DNA from: Muribaculaceae bacterium
GTDB lineage: Bacteria; Bacteroidota; Bacteroidia; Bacteroidales; Muribaculaceae
Assembly (NCBI GenBank): GCA_017940245.1
Contig: JAGAYZ010000045.1
Location: 1 to 62,688 of the forward strand
Reading direction: 5' to 3'
DNA: 62,688 nucleotides
Shown here: one piece after another, positions 62,342 through 62,688 of the stretch
Numbering within the stretch: position 1 is the stretch's first letter
Layout of the letters: every line of letters starts with the position of its first letter
Position numbers and translations under genes: made by a program
The notes under the pieces: generated by a model
What the model was told of the DNA's origin: nothing
Database searches by the model: none
Seen by the model: only the letters and a program-made list of their open reading frames with translations

Positions 62342-62575
62342 TTGCTGAATCAAGCCTATGATGACCTTGAAAAGGTCAGTCGGGTCGAAGACCCCGACTT
62401 TGTTCCTAAGACCATGCAAGCACATAGAAGATGTGCGCAGCTTGGTCACTCAAAGCCGAAAAGAAAGTGCCTCGAAGAGGAGCTTCATACTGTCCAACAG
62501 CAAATTAACAACTTGCGAAACCTGAATAAACAGGCCGCTTCAGGCCATATTCTGAATTTAATGTTACACTTTTAA
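62342..62575 (+). pseudogene. Possible gene remnant or small ORF
   Basis: An open stretch of up to 77 codons that would need a TTG start. It encodes a helical, charged peptide (LEEELHTVQQQINNLRNLN coiled-coil-like). It has no signal peptide, no recognisable family, no visible promoter and no good ribosome-binding region. It may be the decayed end of a longer gene or chance. Together with the flanks, 62327-62586 otherwise shows nothing. Confidence 0.25.
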
Positions 62576-62586
62576 TACTTACAGCT

Positions 62587-62688
62587 ATGAAAAAAATCTT
62601 GATTTGGTTGATTGCCACACTTGGAGTGCAAGCCGTGGGCACGGCTCAGTCATTTACCCTTTGTAATCCAATTGTGAAAGACGGTAAA
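62587..62688 (+). CDS. Secreted protein, 5' fragment cut by the window edge
   Basis: ATG at 62587 with a typical signal peptide (MKKILIWLIATLGVQAVGTAQ) followed by SFTLCNPIVKDGK; the frame is open to the right edge (34 codons). Too short to assign a family. A secreted thiol-disulfide or peptidase protein of the same regulator locus is possible but unsupported. Confidence 0.55.
   Translation, partial: MKKILIWLIATLGVQAVGTAQSFTLCNPIVKDGK

Overview
The window looks like a chromosomal segment from a member of the order Bacteroidales, probably Muribaculaceae or Prevotellaceae. The grounds are TAnnTTTG-type -7 promoter boxes with TTTG-like -33 elements, a SusC/SusD pair, DUF4492-cydAB, the uppS-bamA-ompH cluster, DUF6089/DUF6242/DUF4302 family proteins, and many secreted proteins ending in a two-repeat dockerin. 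The family-level placement is inference. No complete prophage, integrase, IS element or CRISPR array is visible.

Layout. 1-2.3 kb: REP-like palindromes, the dipeptidase pepD and an Lrp/AsnC regulator. 2.4-9.7 kb (minus strand): envelope biogenesis, with DUF6242 lipoprotein, DUF6089 barrel, uppS, bamA and three OmpH/Skp chaperones. 10-18 kb (plus): prmC, a lipoprotein fusing a nucleoside-hydrolase-like domain to a P-loop domain, a PKD protein with a type-IX-secretion-like tail, and DUF4492-cydA-cydB. 18-21.3 kb: patatin-like phospholipase (minus), then pyrE-SRPBCC-recX-comF. 21.3-28.1 kb (minus): three tandem M6 metalloproteases with dockerin tails. 28.2-30.8 kb (minus): a TonB-dependent receptor and a small Cys/His-rich membrane protein, probably for metal uptake. 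30.8-34.6 kb (minus): a phage-type large terminase and a phage-structural-like protein, with no other phage genes. 34.8-36.6 kb: another dockerin protein. 36.7-44.7 kb (minus): SusC, SusD, zinc-metallopeptidase lipoprotein and DUF4302 lipoprotein. 45.2-47.6 kb: RluA-family pseudouridine synthase and class I fumarase. 47.9-55.6 kb: two very large secreted adhesin-like dockerin proteins. 55.7-59.8 kb: initiator tRNA, glycosyltransferase, priA. 59.8-62.7 kb: TPR membrane regulator with a sharp internal composition break, a small secreted DUF3244-like protein, a possible gene remnant and a partial secreted protein.

How it fits together. Core housekeeping genes alternate with surface and secreted functions. 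Six secreted proteins share nearly the same C-terminal dockerin cassette, which suggests a common extracellular attachment or stability device; no cohesin partner lies in the window. The proteases, the SusCD locus and the TonB receptor fit a lifestyle of peptide, glycan and metal scavenging in a gut. The most unusual items are the isolated terminase pair, the nucleoside-hydrolase/P-loop lipoprotein, the mosaic regulator at 59.8-61.5 kb, and three genes whose -7 box ends exactly 5 nt before the start codon, predicting leaderless mRNAs.
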